64,000 nt of DNA, from NCBI RefSeq assembly GCF_021462225.1, contig NC_061794.1, positions 17,563,784 through 17,627,783 of the forward strand, written 5' to 3'. How positions within the stretch are numbered: the first letter of the stretch is position 1; each line of letters opens with the position of its first letter. The notes beneath the pieces are model-generated. The model did no database searches, was not told the DNA's origin, and was given only the letters and a program-made list of their open reading frames with translations. The position numbers were made by a program, and so were the translations under genes. This DNA comes from Girardinichthys multiradiatus. Taxonomy: Eukaryota; Chordata; Actinopteri; Cyprinodontiformes; Goodeidae. Of this stretch, positions 1-12,200 are shown piece after piece.

Positions 1-654
1 GAAAAAAACGCTCCCTCAGACTTCTTCCATTGGTGATGTCCTCCAGCTGTGCCAATGCTGCCATCGTTCCACAATTACGCACAACTTTACCCAACTATTT
101 ATGGACATGTGTGATTGTCTTCAGCTTGTCCACCTTAGGAATCATCAAACCTGACTTGTTTGGAATTGATCTGCTGATCCGACACTGTTTTTTTTCTCAG
201 TGAGAATGAAAGTGCCCCTTAGATGATTGACATGCATTTTATGCTCTTCAGCGCATCTACAGGTGACAAAAACAAAGGAAGTTTTACAGTTTACTTCCGA
301 CTGACGTTGTTTCCATTCTTTTTTGAGGTGTTGTGTTATTGTATGAGGCCAAATGTGATTCAGTTTCATGGCTCGGGTTTAAACCATAAAATCTCAAAGT
401 CATGAAAAACATTGGGTTTGATACTCCTTGAATAAAAATATGGAGTTATATTTCAGTGGATTTAGGTGAGGTTTAGTTCTCTGTAGTTTGTTATTGTTGA
501 TTGAAAAGGTTTGGCTGCCGCACATTTTTATGACAGGTCAAAGGTTTGCGTGGATTATGTACGCGCCGAATTGTGCATAAAACATTGCACCCCAAGGTTT
601 TTGTGCGCATGCTTCATACATGAGACCTCTGGTGATTTCTTTTTTTCCCTGTAA

Positions 655-892
655 GCTAGGGGTGCCAAGATAACTGAATTTACACCACAGGTATCCTGCA
701 TCTTTTAGATGTGTCTGATTCAACACACCTAAATTAAATAATCAAGTCATCAGCAAAACTGTAGACAACGATCAATTGCCTGCTGAGGAGGTAATTATCC
801 AATTTGATTCAGGTGTGTTGGGCCACGGATACATCTAAAGGTTGCAAGACACTGGACCTTAAGGGCTGGAGTCTGATACCCCTGATTTTAAT
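655..892. repeat. Short interspersed repeat with inverted ends (MITE-like)
   Basis: The left part has a phrase like CATCTTTTAGATGTGTCTG followed by a CAACACACCT block. The right part carries the reverse complement: a CAGGTGTGTTG block, then ACATCTAAAGGTTGCA. This gives an imperfect inverted repeat around an A+T-rich centre. Related phrases recur at 1078-1290 and 32690-32815. It resembles small non-autonomous DNA transposon relics common in teleosts. The family name is not assigned. Confidence 0.45.
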
Positions 893-1077
893 GAATAGAT
901 TGTTGATCAAGCAATGTTACATATAACATATTCAGATAAATCCAAAATCATTCATACCCTTGGCTGGTTTAGCTTTAAGTCATTTAATTTTGCCATCATG
1001 GTTCCTTGACTGAAAGTTATGTCAACATTTTGGAGTCACCCAGTCACCCCAGAGTACCGCCTTGAATCTGATAGAGC

Positions 1078-1290
1078 AGTGTTTTTCAATCATGGTCCTT
1101 AAGGCACTCACAGCCCTCCATTTTTTAGATGTTTATCTGCTTTAACACACTTGATTCAGATGATTGCACTTCAACAGGTCAACAGGTACAACAGGTCAAA
1201 TCAGGTATGCTAAACTGGTACACGTGTAAAACATGTAAAACATTTAAAACAGTGTGCCTTGAAGGGCAGGGCTAAAAAAACACTGATAGA
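1078..1290. repeat. Diverged copy of the MITE-like repeat
   Basis: Shares the TTTTTAGATGTTTATCTG and AACACACTTGATTCA phrases with the copy at 655-892. It ends with a CCTTGAAGGGCAGGGCT block that is the complement of the opening GTCCTTAAGGCACTCACAGCCCT block. The central part has become a tandem of ACAGGTAC/AACATGTAAAAC-like units. Confidence 0.4.
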
Positions 1291-2048
1291 GGATCCGTGG
1301 TATTGACATTTTCATCTGCTCATAATTTCAGTCTGTATTTAAATACCAAACTACCACAAATATTCAAGATTTCACCTATAAATGTATACACTAATACTCC
1401 ATTTCTGGATACATATTAAGGTTACAAGTAAATGTGCCTATGTATTTTACATGAAATATGAAGAGAATGTTATAACTGATATTCACTGGATCACTGTCAA
1501 CACCAACTCTGATGCAGCACTCAGATGTTGGGAGTGGTTTAGGTGTAGGAAATGTTATTTCCATGTAATGTTAAAAAATCTAAAGCAGAAAAATTATAAT
1601 TGTTAATATCAGGAAATGTATTTGCAGATCTGGTTTTCAGTTTGATTGTGTATGGCCATCCATTTTTTAAATGAAAATTTGGTGTTTCAGTGGCAGTTTT
1701 TACTTTGTGTGCTATGGCTCTCTGCTCAGGGCAGCACAGCATGGAGGGAAGCCAAAAGACATCAGAAGTGGTTATCTGGCAGTTTTATCCCTCACAAATT
1801 TTCTATTGCTCATTTGCATATCCGACTACCCCCTTAGGTTTACTCAGAGTAAGCTCCATAGGAAAACATCCCTCCACTCTATTGGTGGCTAATGTCGCTG
1901 CAGTTGCTATGAGAGTCCTAGCTTACACTAAGGAGCAAATAATTTATATGCTTCAAGGACTCTGGAGTCTGGACTCTATTTGATCATGTCCCGTTACATT
2001 TTGTTCATTTTCTGTGGAATAGACTTTGTCATGGGAATGGGTAATTAA

Positions 2049-2095
2049 TGTGTGTGAGTGTGTGTGTGGGGGGGGAGAGGGGGGGGGGGGGTTGG
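2049..2095 (+). repeat. TG/G-run simple repeat
   Basis: A TGTGTGAGTGTG stretch runs into a guanine run interrupted only by GAGA and TT. Four or more G-tracts in a row could form a G-quadruplex on this strand. It is otherwise low-complexity DNA. Confidence 0.75.
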
Positions 2096-2388
2096 GGCTA
2101 GAACCACTACTGTGTAAATTATGTATATTTATGTATATTTTGTTGGTAAGAGACTGAAGGGATAAGATGGATGAGGGAGTTGCAGAGAGTGGGTGAACTT
2201 AATGTTAATCATGTGAAGTGATAAATGTGTTGAAAGCTTTTATTGTGAAAGAGTTGGCCCACATTTTGAAAAGTCAGAGTGTGAAAAATACCTGACCCCG
2301 CTACTTAAAACTAATGGACTCATCCATTAAAGCCTTGTGAAAACACCAGCTAAGTGGAGGAACATTAACATCAGGGTGTGTTGGAATG

Positions 2389-2423
2389 TGCATGTGTGTG
2401 TGTGTATGTGTGTGTGTGTGTGG
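2389..2423 (+). repeat. (TG)n microsatellite
   Basis: About 35 bases of alternating TG with single A interruptions. Confidence 0.85.
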
Positions 2424-2917
2424 GTTTGAGCAGCAACTGATTGTCAAAGTGATAGATGAGTGTGACTGCATGTGTACAATCGTTTGAAAGCCTGGGTACC
2501 CTGTGTGTGGATTATAAGGGTGTATGTTCCTCTGTTAATAAATCAGAAGGCAGTGTGGGGTCTCTCACAAGATCACTTTCTACTGCATTCATATACAAAC
2601 ACTCATAGCAACTTACATTTAACATGGGCAGTGGACAGCTGGAAGAAAACTGTTTCACTTCACATGTTCACTGCATACTGGAGGGGGGTATTGCTTCAAA
2701 TTGTTTTTTTGAAACAATTTATCATTTGGGTTACATGAAATGTGATGAGAAAAGTTTAAAAATATGCAAAATTTAAAAAGACGTACAAGAATGAAAAACT
2801 CAATAAATACATAAATGGCAAAAAAAATAAACAATGGACACCGCTCAACCCTTTTATTTTTACTCCCGAGTTCTTAAATTCCCTCTGAAAACAATTATTT
2901 ATAGTTATAAATCTGGG

Positions 2918-3110
2918 GGTGTGGCTCGTGAGGTAGTGGTTAGAGCACACAACACATGTATGGACGCTTCAGTCCTCGATGCAGCCGTACTGGGATTGAG
3001 TCCCGGCCCCAGTGAAATTAGCATGTCTTCCCCCCCTCTACAACCCCATTTCCTGTCTGCCTACTTTCAGAAAAAATACTGTAAAGATATAGGTCACTAT
3101 TGCTGAAAAA
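2918..3110 (+). repeat. tRNA-derived SINE
   Basis: The head looks like a tRNA gene. An A-box-like GTAGTGGTTAGAGCAC lies near 2933 and a B-box-like GGGATTGAGTCCC near 2992. The tRNA-unrelated body ends TTTCCTGTCTGCCTACTTTCAGAAAAAATA. The same head, body and TTTCCTGTCTGCCTACTGTCAAAA tail occur at 61153-61330, where the B box is the better preserved GGGTTCGAGTCC. Two copies sharing a non-tRNA tail show this is a retroposon and not a tRNA gene. Confidence 0.75.
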
Positions 3111-3124
3111 CAAATCACGTTTTA

Positions 3125-3485
3125 GTTTCTGCCCTATATCATCTGTCATGGTATGACATCCTTGGACTTGGTTTGTGTTTTTGTGTTAACTGTGCTTAGG
3201 TCTATGTTTTCCTTTATTGTTAATTTGTTCCACCTGTCCCTTATGCCTCCATGTCTCCTTGTCACACCTGTTCTTAGTTCCTGTGATTACCTGCCTTTGT
3301 TTTCTCCCTGTATATTAGTTGGTCTGTGTTCTTTGTTCCCTGCTGGTTCCTCCGTCACTATTCCTTGTTCACTACCCCTGTTTATGCTCAGTTTTGCTAC
3401 GTTACAGAACTATGTACACATGTACGTTTTTGGCTCGACTCATGTTTGTACATGCTGGATTATGTTCCATTTAGGAGACCTTTAA
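3125..3485 (+). repeat. Pyrimidine-rich interspersed repeat
   Basis: A long stretch built of phrases such as GTTCCACCTGTCCC, TTGTCACACCTG, TTCTTAGTTCCTG and GTTCCCTGCTGGTTCC. It resembles a repeat often seen in teleost intergenic DNA. Its open frames have no family resemblance and I do not regard them as a gene. Boundaries are approximate. Confidence 0.35.
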
Positions 3486-6223
3486 TTAAAGAGAAGCCTT
3501 CCTCTCATCATGTGGCTGCCAAGCTCTTATCTGCACTTTGGTCCGATCCAAACCTAGAACGTGATAATCATCTATCTTTTTTTTTATTTTCTGACCCTGT
3601 CCTTCACCCATTCTGTGTATCTGCATTATACAACCATTGCTACAGATGTAAGTCTAATTTGTAAGTCTCATTGGTTATAACCATTTCATTTCAAACTCAT
3701 GAGGGCCTGCAACTGCAGGCGTAAGGATCTCACAGATTTTACAGCTTAATTAAATGTTATCATAAGTGACTGGGATAATAACAAGAACAATGACTAAATA
3801 AAACCCAGATCACAGACTGCAGACACAAGAGTTTGCTTGGAAACAGAATTGAGTTTAATGAGAAGCACACTCTGGTTCACTTGAGATTCGGTTGTATTCA
3901 GTCTTCAGATTATTTAGATAAAATCATAGGTCATGTTTTCTTTGTGGAGAGAAACATCTAGTGCAGATATTTGCTATATTTGTGAGTTGGACTGTGATAG
4001 TCATACAAACAGTGCTTGCTTAAAACAGAGTCGCCTTTGATGGCCTTTGGCTTACGTGATACAGTCATGCTGGCTTGTGTTTTGGCATTATGTGCGCAGG
4101 ATTTTGAGCTTTCGGAAAATAGTCCAAGTTTTTTTTTAATCTATGATCTAACCGTCGAAATGGAAAATTTTACATGGATCATGGTGTATTTTTCATTTTT
4201 TCCTAAAGGTTACGGACAGATTAGCATGAAACATTTACCAGAGGTGGGACATGGCCCAAAAATGCCTGGAGGTTGGCCCTGGGTTAAGATCATTTTATTT
4301 ACTTATTTCTTTTTCTGCTGCCTTCATTATCTGATGTCTTTACCTTTATTCTAAAATCAAATTGAGTAAAATCTTGACCTTTTTCCAAGATAAAAACTTG
4401 AGTAATGGAAAGTTCTAACTGATAAGAGGTTCTAAATGTCTCTTTATGAAGCTTTATGATTGGCTTCTACCAAACCACTTAGCTTTAAGACAGGTTGAGT
4501 GCATTGCGTATTTGTGTATAACTTAACTGGTATGTTCAGTGTTCAAAAATCAAAAATCATTTAGGGCCAACAGAGGCCGCATTATACAGTCATTGATGTT
4601 GGATAAACACAGAAACAGCTGCAGAACATGTTTTTATTTCACTGTTCACCCTCAAGTCAGTTATATTTAGCAAAGAACAAAATACTAAATGAGGAGAATA
4701 GCTCTCAATCAATTTCTTGCCCCCATCACTCTTCTTGCTATTTAACGGTGATTCCTATGTCTGCCTCTGTCTGAGATGAAGATCAAACATTTTGTCTAGG
4801 ATGGTGAACCTTCAGTCTGGCATTAACCCCATCTGGAGCAGCAGAAACATCAGTGTGACTACGGGTTGCTTCAAAGATTATCAATCACCAAGATGTGGAG
4901 TTGTTTCTTTTAGATCAATTCATTCCCACAGGGACTTCTGGGTAAACCTAAAGAGGTCAAAGAAGTTCCTCAGAAAACAAGAAAAAGTATATTATTTTAA
5001 TTAGCTTGTTATTTTAAAGCTGGAGACTGCAGACACAACATAAACTTCTTTTTAACACGTTTGATTTTAAATCAAACGCCCAGTAAAAGGGTCAATTGAA
5101 TATCTGTGGTAGTTTACAGTATCTGCTCCCCTCTAGAGGATGCAGTTTAAAGAGTGACAAAATGATTATTATTATCAAATGAAGATTGACCTCGCCCAAT
5201 GACCGCTGGAGAGGGGGTTTAAAATACATTTTCTGTTTATTCAATGGGTCAAAGATGACTTATGCTACTAGTGGTTCTACGGGTGCCTCTGTTGAAGGGA
5301 AGCACCAGAACAGTTTTTCAAGGCACTGTACATACAGGTTAAACCAGTGCACCCTCAGTCTGGATGAATGGAGGCCAGCTCGCCTGAGGATTTGCGAGGG
5401 CTTCAGATGTTGCATAAAGTTAAACATTATATTTCTTAAAAGGTGTTGAAAATACAAACTCCTAAATTAACATACAGCTGGCTTGCTCATAGCTACTTAA
5501 GGAGTATTAAGGCAAGACTGTATGCTTGTTGCAACTTCTGCAAGCTAAACTGCTAAGCTTAAAACAACAATATACTGCATTTTCTTTCTTTCTTATGTGT
5601 ATTCGCAGTAAACAGTAGAAATATGATTTTGGAATGAAATATACTTTTATGAAGCATTAGGAATGACTGAATGTCGAAGTAGAAAATAACTTTCAACTAT
5701 CCTCAGAAGAGCTTGATTAAATGCAGCCACAACCTATCTAAAGCTTTCTAACCAAGTGTGTCAAAATTAGTAATCAAAATCATTGACAAAAAAAACTAAA
5801 GAATATGTGTAAATATAATTTTCAATATGAATTTAAATGAAAATGATTAGTTAATCTCTGTTTTCACAATGAATGCGCTTGTGCAAAAGAAACATAAGTC
5901 TGCTTCATTTCGACGCCAGTAGAAGTCGCAGCGTGCCGCTTATGGGATGGTAGATCATTAATGCTGCATCATGCTGGGTGCTTTTTGCTCCTGGAAAGTC
6001 GGATTTGTTGACATGTTTAACTTTCCATTCACACCTGTTGTAATGTACTACCAACCACCCAAAACTCTCAGGTTGGGCGGTGAACATGTTCCCTAGATAA
6101 GCTCCTCCCTCGCCGCTTGTGATGGCGGCGTAGTGCGGCGATGAACAGAAAAGAGCAGACCCACATATGCGCAGACCCGGAAGCATAACGCTGTAAACAA
6201 GGCTGTGTTTTGCCTAATGAAAG

Positions 6224-8441
6224 ATGGTGTACGTGTGCAACGGTGAGTGGGTTGAATTTTCTTTTCAACTGTTTCGTTAAAATCCAAAGAGAAATGCAGC
6301 TTCTTATAAAAATGGAAAAACGATATTTCTAAACCCACGTTATATAATGGTTGGCATTAAGCCCAAACTGGCTGCTTAGTTTGCTAGCTCGGGCTGACTG
6401 AGTCAGCTTAGCAAACTGACGATATATTTATTTGTTTCTGTGTTTTACGTGATTTTGACATAATCTACCTCAAAGTAACAAAAGCATTTTAAAGATGTGT
6501 TATGATTTTGTTCCCGTCACATACTCAAAGAGGACCTTATTCCCTGGATATCACTTTAAGACAAGTCAAGATGGTGAACTGCTCCGTAGCAGTGCTGGTT
6601 TCGATTAAAAACAAAGTGCTTTAAATTCCTGCTGTTTCATTTTTCAACCTTTGGGTCTCCTTCAGGCCAGGTCCTGGACAGCAGGTCTCAGTCCCCCTGG
6701 AGCCTGTCCTTACTGAATGATCTCTTCTGGGGGGCAATGGAGTTCTTCAGCCTCTTGTGAGTTCACCGGTAAACGTTCAACGAAATGTTTTAGTGTTTCA
6801 TTACCCACAGAGTGATGTATTTAATTTGAAAGAATATGGCTTACAGCAAATAAAACTCAAAATTCTAAGAAATGCAAGGATTTTAAATAGATAAAGATAA
6901 AGGGAAGGGCTGACCTTCCCTTTATCCAGGACTTATACAGGTCTAGGGTCAGGAAAAGAGCTGCTAAAATCTCTGCAGACCCCACACACCCTGGACATAA
7001 ACTATTTAGAGTTTTACCTTCAGGCCGCCGCGACAGAGCACTGTTTACTAAAACCAGCCGCCACAGAGAGTTTCTTCCCCCAGGCTGTTTCTCTGATGAA
7101 CATTTAATTGAGTACCAAACAAATGCACCTTTGTATATGTGTATATTTGTGTATAGGTATTTAAGGACATAAAGATATAAATATAAATCATAAATATATC
7201 TTATAACACATTAAAAAAAAAAGAAAACTCAGAGAGCAAAGTGTACCTTAGTCAAATTACTTGTTTGTATGTACGAACTTGGCAATAAAGCTGATTCTGA
7301 TTCTAAATGCTATGTTATGGACCTCCAAAGAAACTGGCTTTTCTGATTGCTGTTTTAAGGCATATGAAAGGAAAATAGGGTGGAAGGAAAATGCGTGGTA
7401 GAAATAGAAAACTGCACAAGCAAGAGTTATAACCAGAGTCTTGAGAGGATCATCAAGCTGCAATTCATGCAAAAGGAGCCCTGCCTAAGTGTTGAGTGCA
7501 TACTTTGTGCAGCACCACAACATCCTTTTCAGTAGTTGACATTTCTGTATTATAATCTTTTTTTAATTGGTTCTATGTAATGACCTACTTTTCAGGGAAT
7601 CTTTAAAGTAAAAAAGTACCTTTTATAAAATAACAACCATTAAGCAGGTATTAAACATACTTTTCATTAAGCCTACATTTCTGCATTAAAAATTTTTTAA
7701 TAGTCTGATGTAATATTCTAATCTTAAATGTCTGGTTTTCATTAGCTGTATGTGGAAAATCATAATAGAAAAACTGGCTTTATAACATCAGTCTGTGTGT
7801 AAATAGTCTATACAATGTGTCTTAGGGAGATGAGTTAGTAAACATAAATTAACTTTTTAATAAGATTCTAAGCTATTGAATATGACTGTAAATTACCTTG
7901 TTGATGACATTTTGTTTTCTGCCAGTTTTAGGACAATACTTCACCCCAATTTATCAAGAGATGGAAACGTGGCTTCGTCACGCTTCAGTGATGACAGAGG
8001 GTATGTCCCAGAAGTAGTCATTTCCCTACTGATGCAGGCAAACTGAGAATGGAACATCTCAGAATAGCTCTGCAACAAGAAAGGGGATTGACTGAATTTA
8101 TTAAGACAGCTATTGCTTGTCCATTTCAAACCCTATTAATTTTCCGAATAAAGAACTACAGAGATCCTGTTGCTGATCACTTGTACATCTGTGGATCAAT
8201 AAGCCTTATGGTCATATTTACTTGCTTTTGCAGTCCTCCAGGTCCCCCTGGTGGCAGAAGGCGGATGGGACGAATAACTCATGGAGCAGGTCCCAACCCT
8301 CCACCAATGGGTGGAGGAGGATGAGGAAGGTGACAAATTGTTTTTCCTTAATAAAACTTATACTCAAATGATGGTTTATTTGTACCTTAACTTTTGGAGT
8401 TTGTTAACACCTCCCTCTGCTTCACTCTTCACTTCAGGTAA
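6224..8441 (+). CDS. selenok: Selenoprotein K
   Basis: Small ER membrane selenoprotein that acts with p97/Derlin in ER-associated degradation and as cofactor of the palmitoyltransferase DHHC6. Coding exons: 6224-6242, 6666-6756, 7926-8000, 8234-8329, 8438-8441. All introns are GT-AG and frames join exactly to 94 residues, the length of human SELENOK. It starts MVYVCNGQVLDSRSQSPW, close to the human start, then one membrane segment at about residues 20-42. A Gly/Pro/Arg-rich tail (GPPGPPGGRRRMGRITH) ends with four Gly, selenocysteine 92, Gly, Arg. The Sec codon is the UGA at 8322-8324; ordinary gene finders would stop there. Intron 2 carries an L2 LINE tail. The gene converges on actr8. Identity is very secure; the position of the last splice is slightly less so. 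Confidence 0.96.
6895..7305 (+). mobile_element. L2/CR1-type LINE 3' fragment in selenok intron 2
   Basis: Contains the C-terminal and 3' UTR signature of teleost L2-like LINEs: a CCCACACACCCTGGACA block, the CGCGACAGAGCACTGTTTACTAAAACC block and a TTTCTTCCCCCAGGCTGT block. A tail GGCAATAAAGCTGATTCTGATTCT follows at about 7280-7303. It is 5'-truncated, as usual for LINEs, and lies wholly inside the intron. Confidence 0.7.
8322..8324 (+). other. selenok: Selenocysteine UGA codon (Sec92 of selenok)
   Basis: In-frame TGA preceded by four Gly codons and followed by GGA AG|G and a stop. This reproduces the invariant Gly-Gly-Sec-Gly-Arg end of selenoprotein K. It lies only five bases before the last exon junction, so an exon-junction-dependent decay signal should not be triggered. 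Confidence 0.93.
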
Positions 8442-8540
8442 ACGCCTACACATGCAGTGTGGGCGTGGGGCCGTGCACAGTGTTTGTCCTCTGAGAACAC
8501 ACAGATGGTAACGTCACTGTGCTGAAGCCCTGTTTCATCA

Positions 8541-8625
8541 GCTGCCACTGCTGCAAGCAGTTTCTTGACACCCTTCTGGGAATACCTTTGCATAGGAGCC
8601 AGAATGGTTGATACAGCAGCTGTCT
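8541..8625 (+). promoter_or_regulatory. selenok: SECIS element candidate in selenok 3' UTR
   Basis: Core read by eye: TGAC at 8566-8569 opens the non-Watson-Crick quartet. Then 5' ACCCTTCTGG (8570-8579) pairs with CCAGAATGGT (8599-8608) with a single C-T mismatch. The apical loop opens G-AA with the conserved AA at 8581-8582, twelve bases after TGAC, and GAT at 8610-8612 closes the quartet. CTGCTG at 8548-8553 and CAGCAG at 8614-8619 can form the lower stem. Placement in the last exon downstream of the Sec codon is as expected. Not folded by program. Confidence 0.75.
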
Positions 8626-8751
8626 GAATCCCTTCTTCCTGTTTTTTCCCTCTGTTTCTGTCCTCCCAGTTCACAGTCTTAGACATATTGGGAAAAGCAG
8701 CCAAGTTCTTGTCATCATTACATAGTTTTTTGTTTTTTTCCTTTCTGTTTA

Positions 8752-8757
8752 AATAAA
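8752..8757 (+). terminator. selenok: Polyadenylation signal AATAAA of selenok
   Basis: AATAAA about 140 bases past the SECIS candidate, followed by a T-rich and GT-containing stretch. It is the first canonical signal in the last exon. A second AATAAA lies about 45 bases further on. Confidence 0.5.
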
Positions 8758-9298
8758 TAATCTATACTGAGATTGGCTTGTCCCCTTATTACCACAAATA
8801 AATATTCTAACCTGCATAAAGCAGAGAAAGTGGTTTTTATTCTCTGGGTTTATCACATTATACACAGTTGAATCCATAGTGCAAATTATTTGGTGTCTGG
8901 AAAAAAACAGTTCAGGTATTTAGTTAAATTGTATATACAGCAATACCTAAACATTTTGGCTCAGGCAAGAGAGAACATTTCTGTTATGCATTAAATCCCA
9001 AAAAAATAAGGGTAATTTCTTTCAAATTATTATTTTTTTCGCATTACACTGATTTATTCAAACTTCCAGACCTGCATGAAAATTACATGACTCTACAGAA
9101 CATAAACAATGAAAACTCCATTTAAAAACACTTTGATGGTTACATATCCATGACCTCATCTAGGTTATAAACAGCAAACCTTTCATATCACAAAACTCCT
9201 TTACATACTGAATAAGTCATATTCAGTTTGTTCCTTTTCTTCAGTCTGCCTTCTGACGTATAAACGGAGAGTTGTAGCTTCAGAACCTCCATTTGGGT

Positions 9299-12200
9299 TC
9301 ACCAGACGAATGCAGCTCTTTCTCGAAGCATTCTGACACCGAAGCGCTGCCACTCCGTCCGATGAATCCACATCTCCTGCGTGGTGTCCAGGCACGCAAG
9401 CACTGCTCCCCCCTTCCATGAAATCAACCTGGGGTCCATGTCCTTCCGCACAAGAACACCAGTATATAAAATATATGATCTCATGAAATATTTTGTCACA
9501 TATTTTACATGGTAGGATGTGCAGCAGTGCATAAAATTGGCAAAGTATAAAAATGATTACATTTTTGCCCCATTAGTCTAATAAAATGTTTTTTAAACTA
9601 AATTAAAAAAACTGTTGCAGCCTTGCAATTATTAAAACATCTCGGCGGTAGAATCATGGTTTGGGTCTATTTTGCTACATGTGTGACAAGACAAAATGTG
9701 AAAGTTTCTCAATGATTTCTGACTCAAAGTACTCAAAAAAAACCATAAGATGATCTATTAACGTATACTCAACAGAAATGTGGTCATGCAGCAGAAGGTT
9801 AACACTGTTTTAAGAGCTGAATGGCATAAATACAGAAATGTCGACAACTCTTCAAGCCTTTCACAGCTCCAACAGCCATATTTATCTCATTTAATAAACA
9901 TATGCAGTGTTACCTTTGGCCGTGTGACGACTTCCACGTTGTCGACCAGCCGTCTAAAGGACGGTGGCATCTTGTTGATGATACGATGGAGCAGAAATTC
10001 CTGAGCACCGTGAAACATGAGGCCTCCTCCCACAACCAGGATGGAGCTGTACATCTTTCGTTTGGTTTCGTCTGATGCTTTGAACAAAAAAAGGAAAATG
10101 TGAACCTAATACTGTCAAACAGCTTTCATACATTTTTCTTTCCTAAAAATGTTCAAGATGTTTGCTTTAAATAGTTTTGTTTGGTGAACTCATGCCAGTC
10201 CTATAATATACAACTTTCTTTCAAAACATCTCATTCACTTTATATTTTGTACTTTCTTACCACAGCAGTCGATGCTATGCAGGATAGCCTTGTCCAGCCC
10301 CAAGGCTTTGCTCTCAAACTGGCTAATGATGGCCGTCTTCCTGGAGAGGTGTGTAGACAGAGGTTCTTCTACTTCTCCTGACCCCATCAGACACTCCCCC
10401 TGGGCAGGTCCCAGCTCCATTTCTCCAAGCATCCCTCCTCCTACAGCACCCCCACTACCACTTCCACAGCCTCTGGGCATGTCAGACATCTCCCCCATTC
10501 TTCCCTGACAGCCCATCTCACCATCCAAACCCCCACCTGGCCTGGACACAGCCTTCCTCTCTGCAGATTTGGAGGACTGTTGGGGGGGGGGGGACAAAAA
10601 CAAAAATATTTATATCAATTAATCTGATTTCAATCAGTGTGCAGTAATCTATATTACCTGGTCCCCTTTGCTCTGCGTGGCCAGCAGGTAGTGTTCATCA
10701 TGGGGATCTTCGGAGTTGCCTTGGGAGCGGTGCTGTAGTGATGTCATTTTCTGACCAACAATGCCAAATGTGCTTGGGTAGAAAAGACCCATGGGTGCCT
10801 GCGGAGGATACAAACATGTGGAACGGATAGTGTCGTGGATGAAAATCACGGAGGACATAAACGGATGACATATCATGGCAAAATGACCGACTCAGGGGTC
10901 AACTTCTTTTAAGACAGCTTTAAATAGATACCTGTAATTTTTCATCCCCAAGTCGAATCTGGTACAAAAGAGCAGGGGCCTCTGGGAAACGTGTCTGAAA
11001 CTCATGATCCTGTAATCCTGATATGTCCTGTGGAGAATGAACCAAAGACCGTTTTGGAAATAACTGGCGCTCCATTAGATTTTATTAAAACCTCAAGAGT
11101 ACCAATTTAAAAATGTAACCACTTAAGAGGAAGCAGTTCCTCTTGAACTATAACCTATCATTAATCTGTCCTCAACTAAGACAAACCTGATCCAAATGAC
11201 ATAAGGTCTCCTTTAGATGCTGAAGAAGCTGACAGTCCAGCCTGTTGGTCAGCTGACAGTCTCTGTAGGGAAACCCTGCCCTCTGCAGGAGCCAGAAGAA
11301 AGTGCGGGTCACATCTGAACCGCCATATGCCAAACAAAGCCTGCAGAGTGCAGAGTCGAACACACACATGAAATGCAAGAAATAAGATGAGTTGTTTCTT
11401 AACTAATAATTTTATGGTTTGCAGCACTTTTCCACCTTGAGTTTCGATGGGATACTCCATCCTCAACACAGCAGATGCTGGCCTTCTGATCGCCTACATC
11501 CACTACACAAGCGCTGCTCAACCCACTGCCGAATGTAGCGCATACCGACTCCTGATGCACAATGATAGCTGCAAACACACATATGTACAGAGGATTCCAA
11601 GTAATTTCATGCATTAAAGCAAAAACTATGAGGCAATGACCAGTGTATTAATGTGTGTAGTCACACAGACCTTTCCAACACAATACTTTTTAAAAACGTC
11701 ACATTACAACCACCGACTTTAATGCGATTTATTAGGATGTTATGTGACAGAAGTGGTGGGAAAATGATACGAGGCTTTTAACTTTTCTTTTTGAACAAAA
11801 TCCTGAAATGCGTGGCAAGTGTTTGTATTCAGCCCCTTTTACTCTGATACCCCTATATAAAATACAGTGCAGCCAGTTGTCCACAAACATAACCAAATTA
11901 GTTATTATCAAAGTACATCTGTGTGTTATTTAATCACGGTATAAATGTAGCTGTTCTATGAAGGCCTCAAAGGTTTGTTAGAGAACATTAGAGAACAAAC
12001 AGCATCATAGAGACCAGGGAACATGGCAGAAAGGTCAGGGAGAAAGCTATAGAGACGTTTAAAATAATATCCCAACTTTGAACATCACACAGAGCATTGT
12101 TCAAATCATTACCTGAAAATTAAGAGTATGACAAATCTGCAAACTTGTCCAGGCATGACCATCTACCCAACAGGCTCGGGAAAAAGAGCATTAATCCATG

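Larger units (their letters stand above)
1..6223. other. Gene-free left flank with old repeats
   Basis: I find no convincing coding exon here: open frames are short, lack family resemblance and are not joined by plausible splice sites. The stretch is A+T-rich and holds two hairpin-like repeat relics, a G-run and TG microsatellites, a tRNA-derived SINE and a pyrimidine-rich repeat, each listed separately. The last 150 bases before selenok become CpG-richer, consistent with a promoter. An ETS-type CCGGAAG lies at about 6177-6183, some 40 bases before the selenok start codon. Confidence 0.5.

Noticed and set aside
2933..3004. A tRNA gene near 2.9 kb and another near 61.2 kb
   Set aside because: A- and B-box-like motifs are present, but no cloverleaf acceptor stem is evident. 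Both copies share a non-tRNA body and tail, so they are SINEs.
3153..3485. A 110-codon Cys/Leu-rich frame as a small membrane protein
   Set aside because: Its composition follows the pyrimidine-rich repeat, and there is no start context, splice partner or family resemblance.
7926..7931. Alternative selenok exon-3 acceptor six bases downstream (AG at 7930-7931)
   Set aside because: It keeps frame but gives SLLTIL. The acceptor at 7924-7925 gives SLFFRTIL, matching the LFFKTLL of human SELENOK and restoring exactly 94 residues.
8049..8324. A 91-codon frame ending in GGGG-stop taken as a complete gene
   Set aside because: The stop is the selenocysteine codon of selenok, and the first part of that frame is intron 3. 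The real exon starts at 8234.
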